Assembly: GCA_963785585.1 (NCBI GenBank)
Contig: CAWAVW010000004.1
Coordinates: 2,480,001 to 2,544,000, forward strand
DNA length: 64,000 nt
Reading direction: 5' to 3'
From: Palsa-295 sp963785585
Lineage (GTDB): Bacteria; Acidobacteriota; Terriglobia; Acidiferrales; UBA7541
Shown here in pieces: positions 6,660-16,525 of this stretch. How positions within the stretch are numbered: the stretch's first letter is position 1; every line of letters begins with the position of its first letter. The notes under the pieces were generated by a model. It was not told where the DNA came from. It made no database searches and was given only the letters and a program-made list of their open reading frames with translations. The position numbers and the translations under genes are program-made.

Positions 6660-8978
6660 TTAGAAGATGCGGCCGACGCGGAAGAAGAAGCGGTGGTGGT
6701 CGGTGTCGCCGACGCTGCCGCCGACCTCGATGGGGCCGAAGATGGTGTTGACGACGACGCCGCCGGTTACGTCCATCGGCAAGTGCGAGGAGAGCAGCAA
6801 GTTTTCCGAGGCCGGCAGGTTGAAGGGCTTGGCAATTTCGTAGGTTCCGACCGCATAGACTTTGTCGCCGAGAAACGGGGGCAAGGTCAGCACCTCTCGT
6901 AAATACCCTCCCTGAAAATAATAAAACTGATTGGTGAGCAGCTCGTTGGTGCCGTAGGCGGCGAGTTCCTGGCTGCCTCCGAGGCCGAAAACCGGCAGGC
7001 CGGTTTGCTGGTATCCGAAGGTGGTGCCGCCGGAAGCCGTCATAAAAATGCTGGAGGGTTTGTCGAGCTGCTTGAAAAGGCGCAACTGCGCGCGGGCGGT
7101 TGGAAATTGCTGGTGGGCGCCGGGATTGGCGTCGTTCCAATGCCAGTTGAATTCGAAACTCATGCCGTTGCGCGGGATGACGGCGTTGTCGAGGCGGTTT
7201 TCGAGGAACTGAACTTTGGTGAAACCGACGCGGCCGTCTTCGGGAGGCAGGGTGGGATAGCCGATGCGCAGGGATTGGTGAAGATCGCCGAGCTGGTAGC
7301 CGACGCGGATTTCGGCGTCGCGGCCAATTTCGTATCCGAGATCGAATTCACCGCCGAATTGACGGTTGCGGTATTCGCCTTCCAGCATGTCTTTGTTATA
7401 GGCGTAGAAGGGGGTGTTGTTGGCGAAGGCGCGCGGGGCGATGAACCAATTGCTGCCGATGCGAAGCGGGACGTAGTATTCGGAGCTCACGCCGTATTCA
7501 GCGCCGAGGATGATGTCGTTGCGGAGCTCGCGGCCGAAACCGCCGAGGTCGTAAAAGGTGACGCGCGCGCCGATGCTGAAAAGCGGATTGTCGTAGTCCG
7601 ATCCGTCCAGGAGAAGCAACGGCTGAACGGACGGAGGCGAGTACGGTTTTTCGACGGCGGTAATCAGCAGTCCCTGCTTGCCGTCTTTCTCAACGACTTT
7701 ATAGCCGAGGCTGTTGAAGCGGCCGTAGCCGATGAGAAGGTTGAGCTGCTGTTCGAGAGTTGGCGCATCGACGGGCTTACCGACGAGCGGATTGAGCTTG
7801 GACTGGATGAGGGCGGTGAGTTCGGGGCTGGTGCCCTGGACGTCGACGAATTGGGGCGTGGGGACGGTGGTTCGACGGCGGGAGTTGCGGTGAGCGACGT
7901 ATTTGGCCCAGGAATCGTCGTCCACGCTAAAGGCCATGAGGACGGCGGATTTGGCGGCAGCGGCCTCGTAACCGGCCTTAATCATTTCGGGACCTTTCGA
8001 GTAATCGAGCGAACTGTAATCCTCCAGAGGAACCGAGATTAAGACGTCGGCTTTTTCCATGCTGCGCAATTCATTGGCGGCGATGACGACGCTGAGCGAA
8101 CGTCCCAGAACGGTGAAGGTCGAGAGCGAGGATTTCGGATCGAGACCTTTTACCTGCAAGTGAACGGCGACGGTCAGGTCGGCGCCCATGTCCTGCGCGA
8201 CATCGACCGGCAGATTATCGAGGAGCGCGCCATCGGCGAAGATGTGGTCCTGCTCGCGGACGGGGGTAAAAATTCCCGGCAGCGACATGGTGGAACGAAG
8301 CGCGAGCGCCAGCGATCCGCTGCGGAAGATTTCCTCTTTGCCGGTGAGTAAATCGGTGCTAACGCAACCGAAAGGGATCGGCAGGTCGTTGAAGTTTCGA
8401 ATCTCCGAATAGGGCAAGGCGATTTTGTCGAAAATCAGGCCGACCTGCTGGCCGGAGTTGAAGCCCTCGGGAAACTGGACGCCATGCCGCAGGCCGAATT
8501 CGAGAGAGTTCGGATAATCGACGGCGTCTTGTTTGCGGCGGAAGGTCAAGTCCTGGAATGGAATCTTGCCTTGCAGAACTTCGTCCCACTGAATGGATGA
8601 AATGAGCGTTTCAATCTCTTTCGGGGAATGCCCGGTGGCGTACACGCCGCCCACCAATCCGCCCATGCTCGTTCCGGCTACGTAGCTGATCGGGATGTGG
8701 TGCTCTTCGAGCCACTGAATCACGCCAATGTGCGCGAGGCCCAGCGCTCCTCCGCCCTCGAGAACAAGACCGATGCGAGGTTTGCGCGCGACGGGCTGAA
8801 ACACGGGTGAAGGATTTTGCGCGAGGGCGGGAGGCGGAATTTGCGGCCCCGGGGCGGCTGGCTGTTGCGCGAGCGCGCATGGCGTGGACGCTGCGACAAA
8901 GAGGAAAAACGCCGCCACGGCGAGCGCGAATCTGGGAAAAGCGCCGAAAGAATTCGGACGAATGGAAGGAAGTTGCAT
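6660..8978 (-). CDS. Patatin-like phospholipase fused to an outer-membrane beta-barrel (type Vd, PlpD-like)
   Basis: About 772 residues. A signal peptide (FALAVAAFFLFVAAS) is followed by a patatin domain with the glycine-rich oxyanion motif LEGGGALGLAHIG, nucleophile elbow GTSMGG near residue 120 and catalytic Asp in DGALLDN near 270. Then come a POTRA-like segment (PTPQFVDVQGTSPELTALIQ) and a C-terminal 16-strand-type barrel ending in VGRIF with the expected terminal Phe. The family is secreted through its own barrel and has lipase A1 activity. I start at ATG 8978, which has a strong GCGGAGGC site; the longer frame from 9140 runs through the terminator of the next gene and has none. Gene stands alone. 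Confidence 0.88.
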   Translation of the reverse strand: MQLPSIRPNSFGAFPRFALAVAAFFLFVAASTPCALAQQPAAPGPQIPPPALAQNPSPVFQPVARKPRIGLVLEGGGALGLAHIGVIQWLEEHHIPISYVAGTSMGGLVGGVYATGHSPKEIETLISSIQWDEVLQGKIPFQDLTFRRKQDAVDYPNSLEFGLRHGVQFPEGFNSGQQVGLIFDKIALPYSEIRNFNDLPIPFGCVSTDLLTGKEEIFRSGSLALALRSTMSLPGIFTPVREQDHIFADGALLDNLPVDVAQDMGADLTVAVHLQVKGLDPKSSLSTFTVLGRSLSVVIAANELRSMEKADVLISVPLEDYSSLDYSKGPEMIKAGYEAAAAKSAVLMAFSVDDDSWAKYVAHRNSRRRTTVPTPQFVDVQGTSPELTALIQSKLNPLVGKPVDAPTLEQQLNLLIGYGRFNSLGYKVVEKDGKQGLLITAVEKPYSPPSVQPLLLLDGSDYDNPLFSIGARVTFYDLGGFGRELRNDIILGAEYGVSSEYYVPLRIGSNWFIAPRAFANNTPFYAYNKDMLEGEYRNRQFGGEFDLGYEIGRDAEIRVGYQLGDLHQSLRIGYPTLPPEDGRVGFTKVQFLENRLDNAVIPRNGMSFEFNWHWNDANPGAHQQFPTARAQLRLFKQLDKPSSIFMTASGGTTFGYQQTGLPVFGLGGSQELAAYGTNELLTNQFYYFQGGYLREVLTLPPFLGDKVYAVGTYEIAKPFNLPASENLLLSSHLPMDVTGGVVVNTIFGPIEVGGSVGDTDHHRFFFRVGRIF

Positions 8979-9099
8979 CGCTGCCTCCGCAAAAGCGGAA
9001 AAATGTTCGCCTAGATTGGGTTTGCCGTCCATGCTTCTTTTGCGGACGTAGAACGGTGTTAGATGAAGGGATCTCCGCGCATGGTCCGGTGACAAAGCG

Positions 9100-9148
9100 A
9101 AAAAAAAGCACCGGAGGAGCGGTGGTGCAGGGCCGCTCATCCGGTGCG
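9100..9148 (-). terminator. Rho-independent terminator of the OmpA-family gene
   Basis: Minus-strand stem GCACCGGATGAGCGG pairs with CCGCTCCTCCGGTGC, followed by eight T residues. It separates the OmpA-like gene from the patatin gene, so the two are separate transcripts. Confidence 0.85.
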
Positions 9149-9169
9149 GTAGAAGGCGATCGAGATTTT

Positions 9170-10726
9170 CTACTGTGCGGGCGGCGCGGAACCGATTTTC
9201 GTGCCGATCACTTCGCCGGAGATGATGATTTCCACGCGCCGATTCTGCTGGCGGCCGGCTGCGGTATCGTTGCCGGCAACGGGATTCGCTTTTCCAAAGC
9301 CCGCAGCGGTGATGGAGGTGGGATCAATTCCCTGCTGAATCAAATAATCGCGGACGGCGTTGGCGCGCTGTTCGGAGAGCGTTTGGTTGAAGGCATCGGT
9401 GCCTACACTGTCGGTGTAGCCTTCGACGGACAAGTGCAGTCCCGGATGCGCGATGACGATACCGGAAAACTTGGCGAGGGCTTCGCGGGCCGGCGGCTGC
9501 AATTCGTATTTGCCGAACGCGAAGAGAACGTCGGCGAGGTTGGCTTTCAATCCGCGGGGAGTGTCGGTGGTAGGCAGAACGCGATTGAATTGGGCGAGCA
9601 GCGCGGCGCGGAGTTGTTGCTTTTCGAGTTCGGCTTGGGCGGCAGCGGCCTGGGCCTGCTTTTCGTTCTGTTCGGCAGCGCGGGCAGCGGCGTCGGCCTG
9701 GGCGCGGGCGGCATCGGCGGCCATGCGGGCGGCGTCAGCCTGGGCGCGGGCAGCGGCCTGCTGGGCCGCGTCCCGTTCGGCTTGCAGCTTTTGCAATTCG
9801 GCCTGCTGACGGGCAGCGGCTTCCTGTTGCTGTTTGGCTTGCGCGGCGTCGGCGGCGGCCTGTGCGGCAGCCTGGTCGGCGGCGATGCGTTCATCGTTCG
9901 CGACCTTCAGCGAAATTTGGCGAGCGTCGGCAGCGGTCTGCACCGCTTCGCGGGCCGCGGTGATCACCTGTTTTTTGTCGGACTTGTTTTTCAGCAGACC
10001 TTCCGCCTGGTTCAAAGATGCCTGGGCTTTCTGCAAGGCATCGGGAGCGTACTTGGCAGCACCGGAAGCCATGGCGATCTGGACGGCGTTGCGAGCTTCG
10101 TACACTTCGATGGGAATCTTGGGCGACAACGTGGTGATCGAGTCGCCGGTCTTCGACATGTCGTAGGTGTACTGGCCGCGCTGGAGCAACTCGTAGTTCG
10201 CGCTAATCGGCTGGAAAGTGCCGCGGGTATCGGGGCGGACGGTGTTTTCGAGGACGACGACGTCACTCGGAGTGTTGACGGCGAAGTACGGTTCGGCGGT
10301 GACGATCATGCCGAAAGATTGGAGCGACGTGGTAGAGAACAGCTTGCTGTTCGTGCCGTTGAGCTGAACTTCACCGAGGTTGGAGGCTTTCCCTTCGGGA
10401 GTGATGGCCCAAAGAACGTAGGTGAGATATTCCTTGCCGAACATCTGGGCGGGCTGGAGTTTCTTGAAGTTCGTTTCGATGGTGATAGAACCTTGCTTGC
10501 TGTCAACTTTGGCTTGTCCGGTGGCCAAAGGAAGCAGCGGCGTGCCGGTGAAGTTGACCATCGTGGAGCCGCTGCGGTGTTGGTAGTTGATGGCAGTGAT
10601 GGTCTTGGCGACCATGGTGATGTGATAGATCGAGGTGCTGTTCTGCCGGCTTTGGTCATTCTGAGCGGAGGCGGGCAGAGCAAAAATGAAAACCGCCCCT
10701 GCTACGAGTGCGAAAATCTTTTTCAC
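9170..10726 (-). CDS. OmpA-family outer-membrane protein with Ala-rich coiled coil
   Basis: 518 residues. Signal peptide (FALVAGAVFIFALPASA); residues about 30-190 form a beta-rich domain; residues about 195-370 are a DUF4398-like helical and then Ala/Gln-rich coiled coil (QAAADAAQAKQQQEAAARQQ and similar). The last 120 residues are an OmpA peptidoglycan-binding domain, with VLFAFGKYELQPPAREAL, EGYTDSVGTD and NRRVEIIISG; the NxxLSxxRAxxVxxYL helix is present. It would tie the outer membrane to the cell wall. Start codon is GTG 10726 behind a AAAGGAGA site. Single gene with a strong terminator. Confidence 0.88.
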   Translation of the reverse strand: MKKIFALVAGAVFIFALPASAQNDQSRQNSTSIYHITMVAKTITAINYQHRSGSTMVNFTGTPLLPLATGQAKVDSKQGSITIETNFKKLQPAQMFGKEYLTYVLWAITPEGKASNLGEVQLNGTNSKLFSTTSLQSFGMIVTAEPYFAVNTPSDVVVLENTVRPDTRGTFQPISANYELLQRGQYTYDMSKTGDSITTLSPKIPIEVYEARNAVQIAMASGAAKYAPDALQKAQASLNQAEGLLKNKSDKKQVITAAREAVQTAADARQISLKVANDERIAADQAAAQAAADAAQAKQQQEAAARQQAELQKLQAERDAAQQAAARAQADAARMAADAARAQADAAARAAEQNEKQAQAAAAQAELEKQQLRAALLAQFNRVLPTTDTPRGLKANLADVLFAFGKYELQPPAREALAKFSGIVIAHPGLHLSVEGYTDSVGTDAFNQTLSEQRANAVRDYLIQQGIDPTSITAAGFGKANPVAGNDTAAGRQQNRRVEIIISGEVIGTKIGSAPPAQ

Positions 10727-11104
10727 AAGAATCTCCTTTGCGGATTCAAATTCTTAATTTGCGAAAGAGGCCAGGACCTCAAACCGTCAGGCGAGCGCAG
10801 CGCATGCGCCGTCGCATTTTTTTGCCGCGAAGTGGTTGCAGAGGTGGTACGGCGGTCTTTGCTTTTCCATGGGTAAAAAGCAATAGAAGGTGCCACTTCG
10901 TTCAGCCCCTGACCGCGGAATTGTATCAAATCCGAAGGCGATGACGACCGGCGATTGTGCTTCTGACGGCCCAATGGAGTGGAGCGAGCGGGTCACGGCA
11001 AGCGTTTGATGCGCGGGGTGAGGCGATTGCCTGCAAGACGCGTTCGCAATTTTATTGAAGGACGCGCTCGATTTTTTCGCATGGCACAAGGTACGATAGA
11101 GAAG
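10727..11104. other. Divergent intergenic region
   Basis: Lies between the leftward OmpA-like gene and the rightward TIMP-like gene. No gene is supported, although open frames run through on both strands. On the minus strand TTTGATACAATT near 10930 could be an extended -10, but no good -35 accompanies it. Confidence 0.35.
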
Positions 11105-12529
11105 ATGATTCGACGGTTCCTCGCGCCATTTTTCCTGCTCGTGCTGTTCGGCTGCCCCGCTCTCTTCGCTTGTACGTGTTCGAAAGAACCTCCTGGCACG
11201 TGCCCGGGGCTTCAACCGGACGACGTGGTTTTTATCGGGACGGTGACGCAAATTGAGGTACTGGCGGCCGACGCGAACGCGACGGACACGACGAATTCGG
11301 CGGCTTCGCAGGGCGCGACGCCGATCACGCGATACCGGTTTCATATCGACGAGCGTTTTGCGGGCGCCGGCAATCCGGACATCGACATTTTTTCGGGCGG
11401 GGACGACGGCGACTGCGGCTACAACTTCCGGATGGGCGATCAATACATCGTCTTCACACAGCAAGAAACGGAAGGCCGGCTATTTGCGACGCAATGCAAC
11501 GGCACGCGGCCGGCGAGCGAAGGGCGCGCGCTGATACCGCAATTGAGGGCGATGAAGGCGCACCAGCGCGTGGCGTCTGTGTTTGGAGTGCTGCGGCGGT
11601 CTGACCCGCCGCTGCTTGAGCCGACCGACGATCCCGAAGATCCGCTGCCGAACATCAAGCTGAAGCTGCGATCAAAGGATGACCGGTTCGCCTCGAGCAC
11701 GGGGCCGGACGGCGTGTATACATTTTACGATTTGCACGCGGGCGAATATCAGTACACGGCGGACCTGCCGGCGCGGTTTGAGTTTTCGCAGAAGACGTTG
11801 AAGGGCGGACTGCCGCCATTCCGGATTCCGACGGGCGCCTGCTACGAATACAACGTGAACGCGCTGCCGACCGGCAAGATTCACGGAAGCGTGCTGGGAG
11901 CGGACGGAAAACCGCTGAAGCTGGCGTCGGTGGAACTGTATCGCGCCGACCGGTATGACGATGGGAAGCCGGGGCTGTGGGGATTCCAGGGCGGCGCGAG
12001 CGCAAAGGGTTTTGAGTTCGATCACATCGGCGCGGGCGAATACATACTGGTGTTTAACCGGATGAACCGGATGGATCCGAATTCGCCGTATCCGCGGACT
12101 TTTTATCCCGGCGTGGGCGAGCCGAGCGAAACGAAAATCATCAAGATGAAAGATGGCCAGCAACTGCTGAGCGCCAACATCCAATTGAAACACGGTTATC
12201 CGACGCGGCGCGTGAAAGTGCAACTGAAGTGGGAAGACGGCCGTCCGGCGGGCGAAGTAACGGTGATGGGCAAAGCCGAGCAGGGCGGGAATCCGGCGGC
12301 GGAAAAAATCGGCGAAGGCCTGTATGAATTCACGATCCTCGAAAACACGCGGTACACGTTTTCGGCGTGGGAAGACCTGGACCCGCAGAGAGCCGCGCAG
12401 CGCAACAGCGATCCGAATTGCACGATTCCGGCGCGCATCGACGCCGCTGCGGTGACGGTGGACGGCGCGGACGAATCGGCCAAAGAGATCACTCTGACGT
12501 TTGTGAAACCCTCGTGTGAAAAGCAGTAG
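11105..12529 (+). CDS. Exported protein with TIMP/netrin-like domain and carboxypeptidase-regulatory-like domains
   Basis: About 474 residues from ATG 11105. The signal peptide FLAPFFLLVLFGCPALFAC runs straight into CTCSKEPPGTCPG, followed by DDVVFIGTVTQIE and a beta-barrel with paired cysteines. That Cys-x-Cys start immediately after the cleavage site and the FIGTV strand are typical of the OB-fold netrin/TIMP-like module. The second part (from about 190) contains two carboxypeptidase-regulatory-like beta-sandwiches (GSVLGADGKPLKLASVELYR and similar), found in many Acidobacteriota surface proteins. Function unknown; cell-surface binding or protease inhibition is only a guess. Confidence 0.75.
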   Translation: MIRRFLAPFFLLVLFGCPALFACTCSKEPPGTCPGLQPDDVVFIGTVTQIEVLAADANATDTTNSAASQGATPITRYRFHIDERFAGAGNPDIDIFSGGDDGDCGYNFRMGDQYIVFTQQETEGRLFATQCNGTRPASEGRALIPQLRAMKAHQRVASVFGVLRRSDPPLLEPTDDPEDPLPNIKLKLRSKDDRFASSTGPDGVYTFYDLHAGEYQYTADLPARFEFSQKTLKGGLPPFRIPTGACYEYNVNALPTGKIHGSVLGADGKPLKLASVELYRADRYDDGKPGLWGFQGGASAKGFEFDHIGAGEYILVFNRMNRMDPNSPYPRTFYPGVGEPSETKIIKMKDGQQLLSANIQLKHGYPTRRVKVQLKWEDGRPAGEVTVMGKAEQGGNPAAEKIGEGLYEFTILENTRYTFSAWEDLDPQRAAQRNSDPNCTIPARIDAAAVTVDGADESAKEITLTFVKPSCEKQ

Positions 12530-12608
12530 CCCGTTTGACTTCGCCGTGCCCCGTGCTTAAGATTTCGCCACTGCCATTGGGGCGCAGAATTATTTCATGG
12601 GAGACACT

Positions 12609-14168
12609 ATGAAGAAGTATGTCGCGATGTACGCCGTCGCCGCGGCCTTATTCTGCGGCCAATCCGCGATTGTGGCGGCGCAGGAGCCGCCGAAAGACGC
12701 GAAGGCGGGCGCGGAGGCGAAAGACGCGAAACCAGCGACCGATGCAGGCACGCCGAAAGAAGAAACGTTCGTCAGCGATCACACGATCACGATTGGCGGA
12801 CAATCGATCGCGTATAAAGCGACGGCGTCCACGACCTTGCTGAAGGACGACAAGGGCGAACCGACGGCGAGCATATTTTCGACGGCCTATACGAAGTCAG
12901 ACGTAAAAAATGCCAGCCAGCGCCCGATTGCATTCGTTTACAACGGAGGTCCGGGGTCGTCGTCGGTGTGGCTGCACATGGGAGCGTTTGGGCCGCGGCG
13001 GGTGGTGACGGCGAATGCGGCGCCGACGGGATCGGCTCCGTACAAGCTGGAAGATAATGCGAATTCCCTGCTCGATAAGACGGATCTGGTTTTTATCGAT
13101 CCGGTGGGAACGGGATTCAGCCGCGCGGTGGGCAAATCGCAGGACAAGGATTTCTGGGGCGTTGAGCAGGATGTGAAGTCGCTGGCGCAATTCATCACGA
13201 TTTACCTGAACCGGAACAACCGGTGGAATTCGCCGAAGTTTTTGATCGGCGAGAGCTACGGCACTTTCCGGTCTGCCGCGCTGGGAAATTATCTGCAATC
13301 GCACGAGGGCGTGTACGTGAACGGGATCGTGCTGATTTCGTCGGTGCTGAACACGGAGACGATTTCCTTCAGCCCGGGCGACGATCTTTCTTACATCTTG
13401 TACGTGCCGAGCTACGCGGCGACGGCGGCGTATCACAAGACGCTGAAGGAACAGCCGGCGGACCTGGATGCGTTTTTAAGCGAAGCGCGGAAGTTTGCCG
13501 GGACGGAATATGCGGAAGCGCTGATGAAGGGCACAAACATCACGGCGCAGGAAAAGGCGGAGATCGCCGCGAAACTGTCGCATTTTATCGGGGTAAGCCC
13601 GGAATACCTGGTGAAGGCGGATTTGCGGGTGACGCTGGGACAGTTCAGCGTGGAACTGCAACGAGGAGAGCGGCTGCAAAGCGGACGATACGATTCGCGG
13701 TACACGATGCCGACGAACGATATTTTGACGGAGTTCGCGGAGGACGATCCTTCGTACACGGGAGTGCGAGGCGCGTTCACGGCGGGATTTAACAGCTACA
13801 TCCGCGAAGAGCTGAAAGTGCCGTTCGAGCGGAATTACGAAATTTTGAGCGGCCTCGCGGGCGGCAGCTGGGACTGGAAGCACGGCGGCGGCGGTTTTCC
13901 GAGTTCGCCGAACGTGGCGGGAGATTTGATCAGCGCGCTGCAGACGAATTCAAACCTGAAGGTGCAAGTGGAAAACGGATACTACGATATGGCGACGCCG
14001 TTTTTCGCGACGGAATACACGATGGACCATCTGTTTCTGCCGGGCGATCTTCGAAGCCACATCCAATTCGAATATTACGGCGCGGGACACATGATGTACC
14101 TGCACAACGAGGATTTGACGAAGCTGAAGGCGAACGTCGGCAGCTTTATCGACAGCCAGTCGAAGTAG
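12609..14168 (+). CDS. Exported serine carboxypeptidase (peptidase family S10)
   Basis: 519 residues with a signal peptide (AMYAVAAALFCGQSA). Catalytic triad: Ser in GESYGTFRS near residue 215, Asp in NGYYDMATP near 460, His in GAGHMMYLH near 493. The oxyanion-hole motif NGGPGSSSVWLH is present, as in yeast carboxypeptidase Y. It would remove C-terminal residues from peptides in the periplasm at acid pH. ATG 12609 is chosen over 12597 because GGGAG sits 5 bases upstream. A strong terminator follows. Confidence 0.92.
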   Translation: MKKYVAMYAVAAALFCGQSAIVAAQEPPKDAKAGAEAKDAKPATDAGTPKEETFVSDHTITIGGQSIAYKATASTTLLKDDKGEPTASIFSTAYTKSDVKNASQRPIAFVYNGGPGSSSVWLHMGAFGPRRVVTANAAPTGSAPYKLEDNANSLLDKTDLVFIDPVGTGFSRAVGKSQDKDFWGVEQDVKSLAQFITIYLNRNNRWNSPKFLIGESYGTFRSAALGNYLQSHEGVYVNGIVLISSVLNTETISFSPGDDLSYILYVPSYAATAAYHKTLKEQPADLDAFLSEARKFAGTEYAEALMKGTNITAQEKAEIAAKLSHFIGVSPEYLVKADLRVTLGQFSVELQRGERLQSGRYDSRYTMPTNDILTEFAEDDPSYTGVRGAFTAGFNSYIREELKVPFERNYEILSGLAGGSWDWKHGGGGFPSSPNVAGDLISALQTNSNLKVQVENGYYDMATPFFATEYTMDHLFLPGDLRSHIQFEYYGAGHMMYLHNEDLTKLKANVGSFIDSQSK

Positions 14169-14203
14169 GTCCGCGGCATTTCGAAGTGCGGCGGATTGGA
14201 AAG

Positions 14204-14244
14204 CGCCTCCCGAGTATCGATGCGGGAGGCGCTTTTGTTTTTGC
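14204..14244 (+). terminator. Rho-independent terminator of the S10 peptidase gene
   Basis: GCGCCTCCCG and CGGGAGGCGC form a perfect 10-base stem with a 10-base loop, followed by TTTTGTTTTTG. Confidence 0.9.
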
Positions 14245-14259
14245 GCGGCATGCGAAACG

Positions 14260-16371
14260 CTATTGCTTGCGGTCCGCGGGCGGAATCGCGGGGCCCTGGC
14301 CTTTTACGTTGTGTCCGTACCAGAAAAGATAGCGCTCGTAGCGATCCTGAATGAAGGAAGGGCGGCTGAATTCGTGGAACTCGCCGGGATAGACGACGAG
14401 GAGAGTGGGTACGCCGAGGCGTTTCAGGCTTTGGTACAACTGCTCGCCGTTGATGACGGGGACGTTCCAATCGTTGTCGCCGCCCATGATCAGGGTGGGC
14501 GTGGTGATGTTTTTCACGCGGTTGAACGGCGAAAGTTTTTCCCAGACGTCGCGATGTTCCCAGGGCAGGCCGAGTTCGTATTCCCAATCGCGACTGTAGT
14601 GATCGTGTCCCCAGTTGGTGATGTAGAGAAATTCGCCCGCGCCGGAGATTGCGGCTTTGAAGCGAGTGGTCTGGGTGATGATGAAATTTGTGGAGATGCC
14701 GCCGTAGGACCAGCCGCCGACGCCGAGCTTATCGGGATCGGCGATGCCCTGGGCGACGGCGTAATCGACCATGGCCATGTCGTCTTGAAAATCTTTGTTG
14801 CCCCAGTCGGCGAAGATCGCTTTGCAGTAATCCTGGCCGTAGCCGGAGGAGCCGCGGGGGTTGGGCGTGAGCACGGCGTAGCCGCTCGCGGCGAAGAGTT
14901 GCGGATCGAAATTGAATTCGGCGTAGTAGGCCCAAACGGGGCCGCCGTGAGGACGCAGGATGGTGGGATAGCGGGCGCCGGGTTTGTAGCCGACCGGTTT
15001 GTAGAGGTAGCCGGCGACGGTGGTGCCGTCTTGACTCTGGAAGTGGACGTATTCGACGTCGGGAAGATTGAGTTCGGCCATGAGCGCATCGTTGGTTTTG
15101 GTGAGCTTTCGCAAATCTCCGGAGGGGGGAAGGAAATAAATTTCGGCGGGATGCGTAAGTTCGCTGATCGAGGCGGCGACGCTGCCGTCTTTTCCGAGCG
15201 AAAACGCATCGACGAATTTGCGGCCGCCGATGGGCCTTGTAATGTCGCCGCCGGCGGCGGGCACGCGCAGCACGTTTTGCGTGGCGTCGTCATCGGCGAT
15301 GAAGTACACGAATTGGCCATCGGGCGAAAATTTCGGCGCGGAGGCGTTGCGATCAAGCGATTGGGTGAGGATTTTTACCTGGCCGCTGGCGGTGGCGGGC
15401 GCGACGGCGATGTGGATGGTGGCGTATTGGAAGAGCTTGTCGTCGATTTGGGTGGTGAAGGCGATCGATTTTCCGTCGGGCGACCAGGCGGGGGCGCCTT
15501 CGGTGCCGGGCGCGGTGGTGATCTGCACGAGGGACTTGCCTTGATCGGTGTTGTCGGCGGCGACTGTCCAGATGTCGGCGTTGAAGTTGCGGTCCGGGTC
15601 GGGAGCGCTGCGATTGCTGGCGAATGCGATTCTCTTGCCGTCGGGAGACCAGGCTGGGTCCGAGTCGTCGAAATCGCCGGAGGTGATTTGCGTTTGCTTG
15701 CGGTCGCTGAGCGTGAGGGTGTAGAGGTGGGTGCGGCGGCGATCGAGGTAGCCGATTTCGTCTTCCTTGAAGTGGAGGCGGTCGATGACCCAGGGGCGCG
15801 GTTTGGCTTTGGCGTCGGATTTTTCTTTGTTCTGCGACGCTTCGATTTCCTCGATCGAGGGATCCTGCAAGACGAGGACGAGACGTTCGCTCGAGGGGGA
15901 CCAGGCGAAACTGGTTACGTCCTGGATCGTGTCGGTGAGTTGCTGCGCTTCGCCGCCTTGCATGTTCAAAAGCCAGACTTGTTTCTTGCCTTCCTCGTCG
16001 GCGTCTTTGCCGGATGAAGCGCCGCCGCGGGCGGAGAGAAACGCGAGATATTTTCCGTCGGGGCTCCAGCGAGGCTCGGAGGAAGAAGCGAATTCGGCGC
16101 TGAGCGCGATGGCGTCGCCTCCGGAGGAGCGAACCATCCAAACTTGTTCGTGATTTTTGTCGTCTTTCAGGCTGGCGGTTTTGACGGTGTAGGCGACCCA
16201 TTTTCCGTCAGGACTGATTTGCGGGTCGCTGACTTCCTTGATGCGGAAATAATCGTCAACGGTGAGGTTGCGCTTCGTGCCATTCGACTGGGCAAGGCTT
16301 GCTTGGGGAATCAAGGCTGCGGCGGAGAGCGAAATGAAGGTAATTGCGAGAAAGCGCTTCGAGAGCAACAC
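14260..16371 (-). CDS. Exported prolyl oligopeptidase-family peptidase (S9, acylaminoacyl peptidase-like)
   Basis: 703 residues with a signal peptide ending at SLAQS. The first 420 residues contain repeated TolB/WD40-like blades (SPDGKWVAYTV, WSPDGKYLAFLS, WSPDGKRIAFAS, WSPDGKSIAFTT). The C-terminal alpha/beta-hydrolase domain has nucleophile Ser in GGWSYGGI near 560, Asp in GGDNDWNVP near 632 and His in GEFHEFSR near 664. This layout is that of dipeptidyl- or acylaminoacyl-peptidases, acting on short peptides in the periplasm. Start is GTG 16371 behind AAGGGT. Convergent with the S10 peptidase. Confidence 0.92.
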   Translation of the reverse strand: MLLSKRFLAITFISLSAAALIPQASLAQSNGTKRNLTVDDYFRIKEVSDPQISPDGKWVAYTVKTASLKDDKNHEQVWMVRSSGGDAIALSAEFASSSEPRWSPDGKYLAFLSARGGASSGKDADEEGKKQVWLLNMQGGEAQQLTDTIQDVTSFAWSPSSERLVLVLQDPSIEEIEASQNKEKSDAKAKPRPWVIDRLHFKEDEIGYLDRRRTHLYTLTLSDRKQTQITSGDFDDSDPAWSPDGKRIAFASNRSAPDPDRNFNADIWTVAADNTDQGKSLVQITTAPGTEGAPAWSPDGKSIAFTTQIDDKLFQYATIHIAVAPATASGQVKILTQSLDRNASAPKFSPDGQFVYFIADDDATQNVLRVPAAGGDITRPIGGRKFVDAFSLGKDGSVAASISELTHPAEIYFLPPSGDLRKLTKTNDALMAELNLPDVEYVHFQSQDGTTVAGYLYKPVGYKPGARYPTILRPHGGPVWAYYAEFNFDPQLFAASGYAVLTPNPRGSSGYGQDYCKAIFADWGNKDFQDDMAMVDYAVAQGIADPDKLGVGGWSYGGISTNFIITQTTRFKAAISGAGEFLYITNWGHDHYSRDWEYELGLPWEHRDVWEKLSPFNRVKNITTPTLIMGGDNDWNVPVINGEQLYQSLKRLGVPTLLVVYPGEFHEFSRPSFIQDRYERYLFWYGHNVKGQGPAIPPADRKQ

Positions 16372-16525
16372 GGGAACCCTTCGCTACGGAATTTTGGATA
16401 CGGCGACGGCGGGAGTATAGCAGACGCGCCGCGGCGGGAAAGGTTCACAGTGGTGCAGAAGATTTGCGGGGCTGTGTCCCCGCGTTCCATTGACATCGAG
16501 GCGACGGGGCATCTAGGCTCGGAGG

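Noticed and set aside
8807..10876. 689-residue plus-strand open frame
   Set aside because: Antisense to the patatin and OmpA-like genes; Gly/Ala/Val-rich product without domain or ribosome site, explained by high third-base G+C.
14263..16017. 584-residue plus-strand open frame
   Set aside because: Antisense shadow of the S9 peptidase; no motif, no ribosome site.
15353..16201. Arg-rich 282-residue minus-strand frame
   Set aside because: Out-of-frame reading of the S9 peptidase gene.
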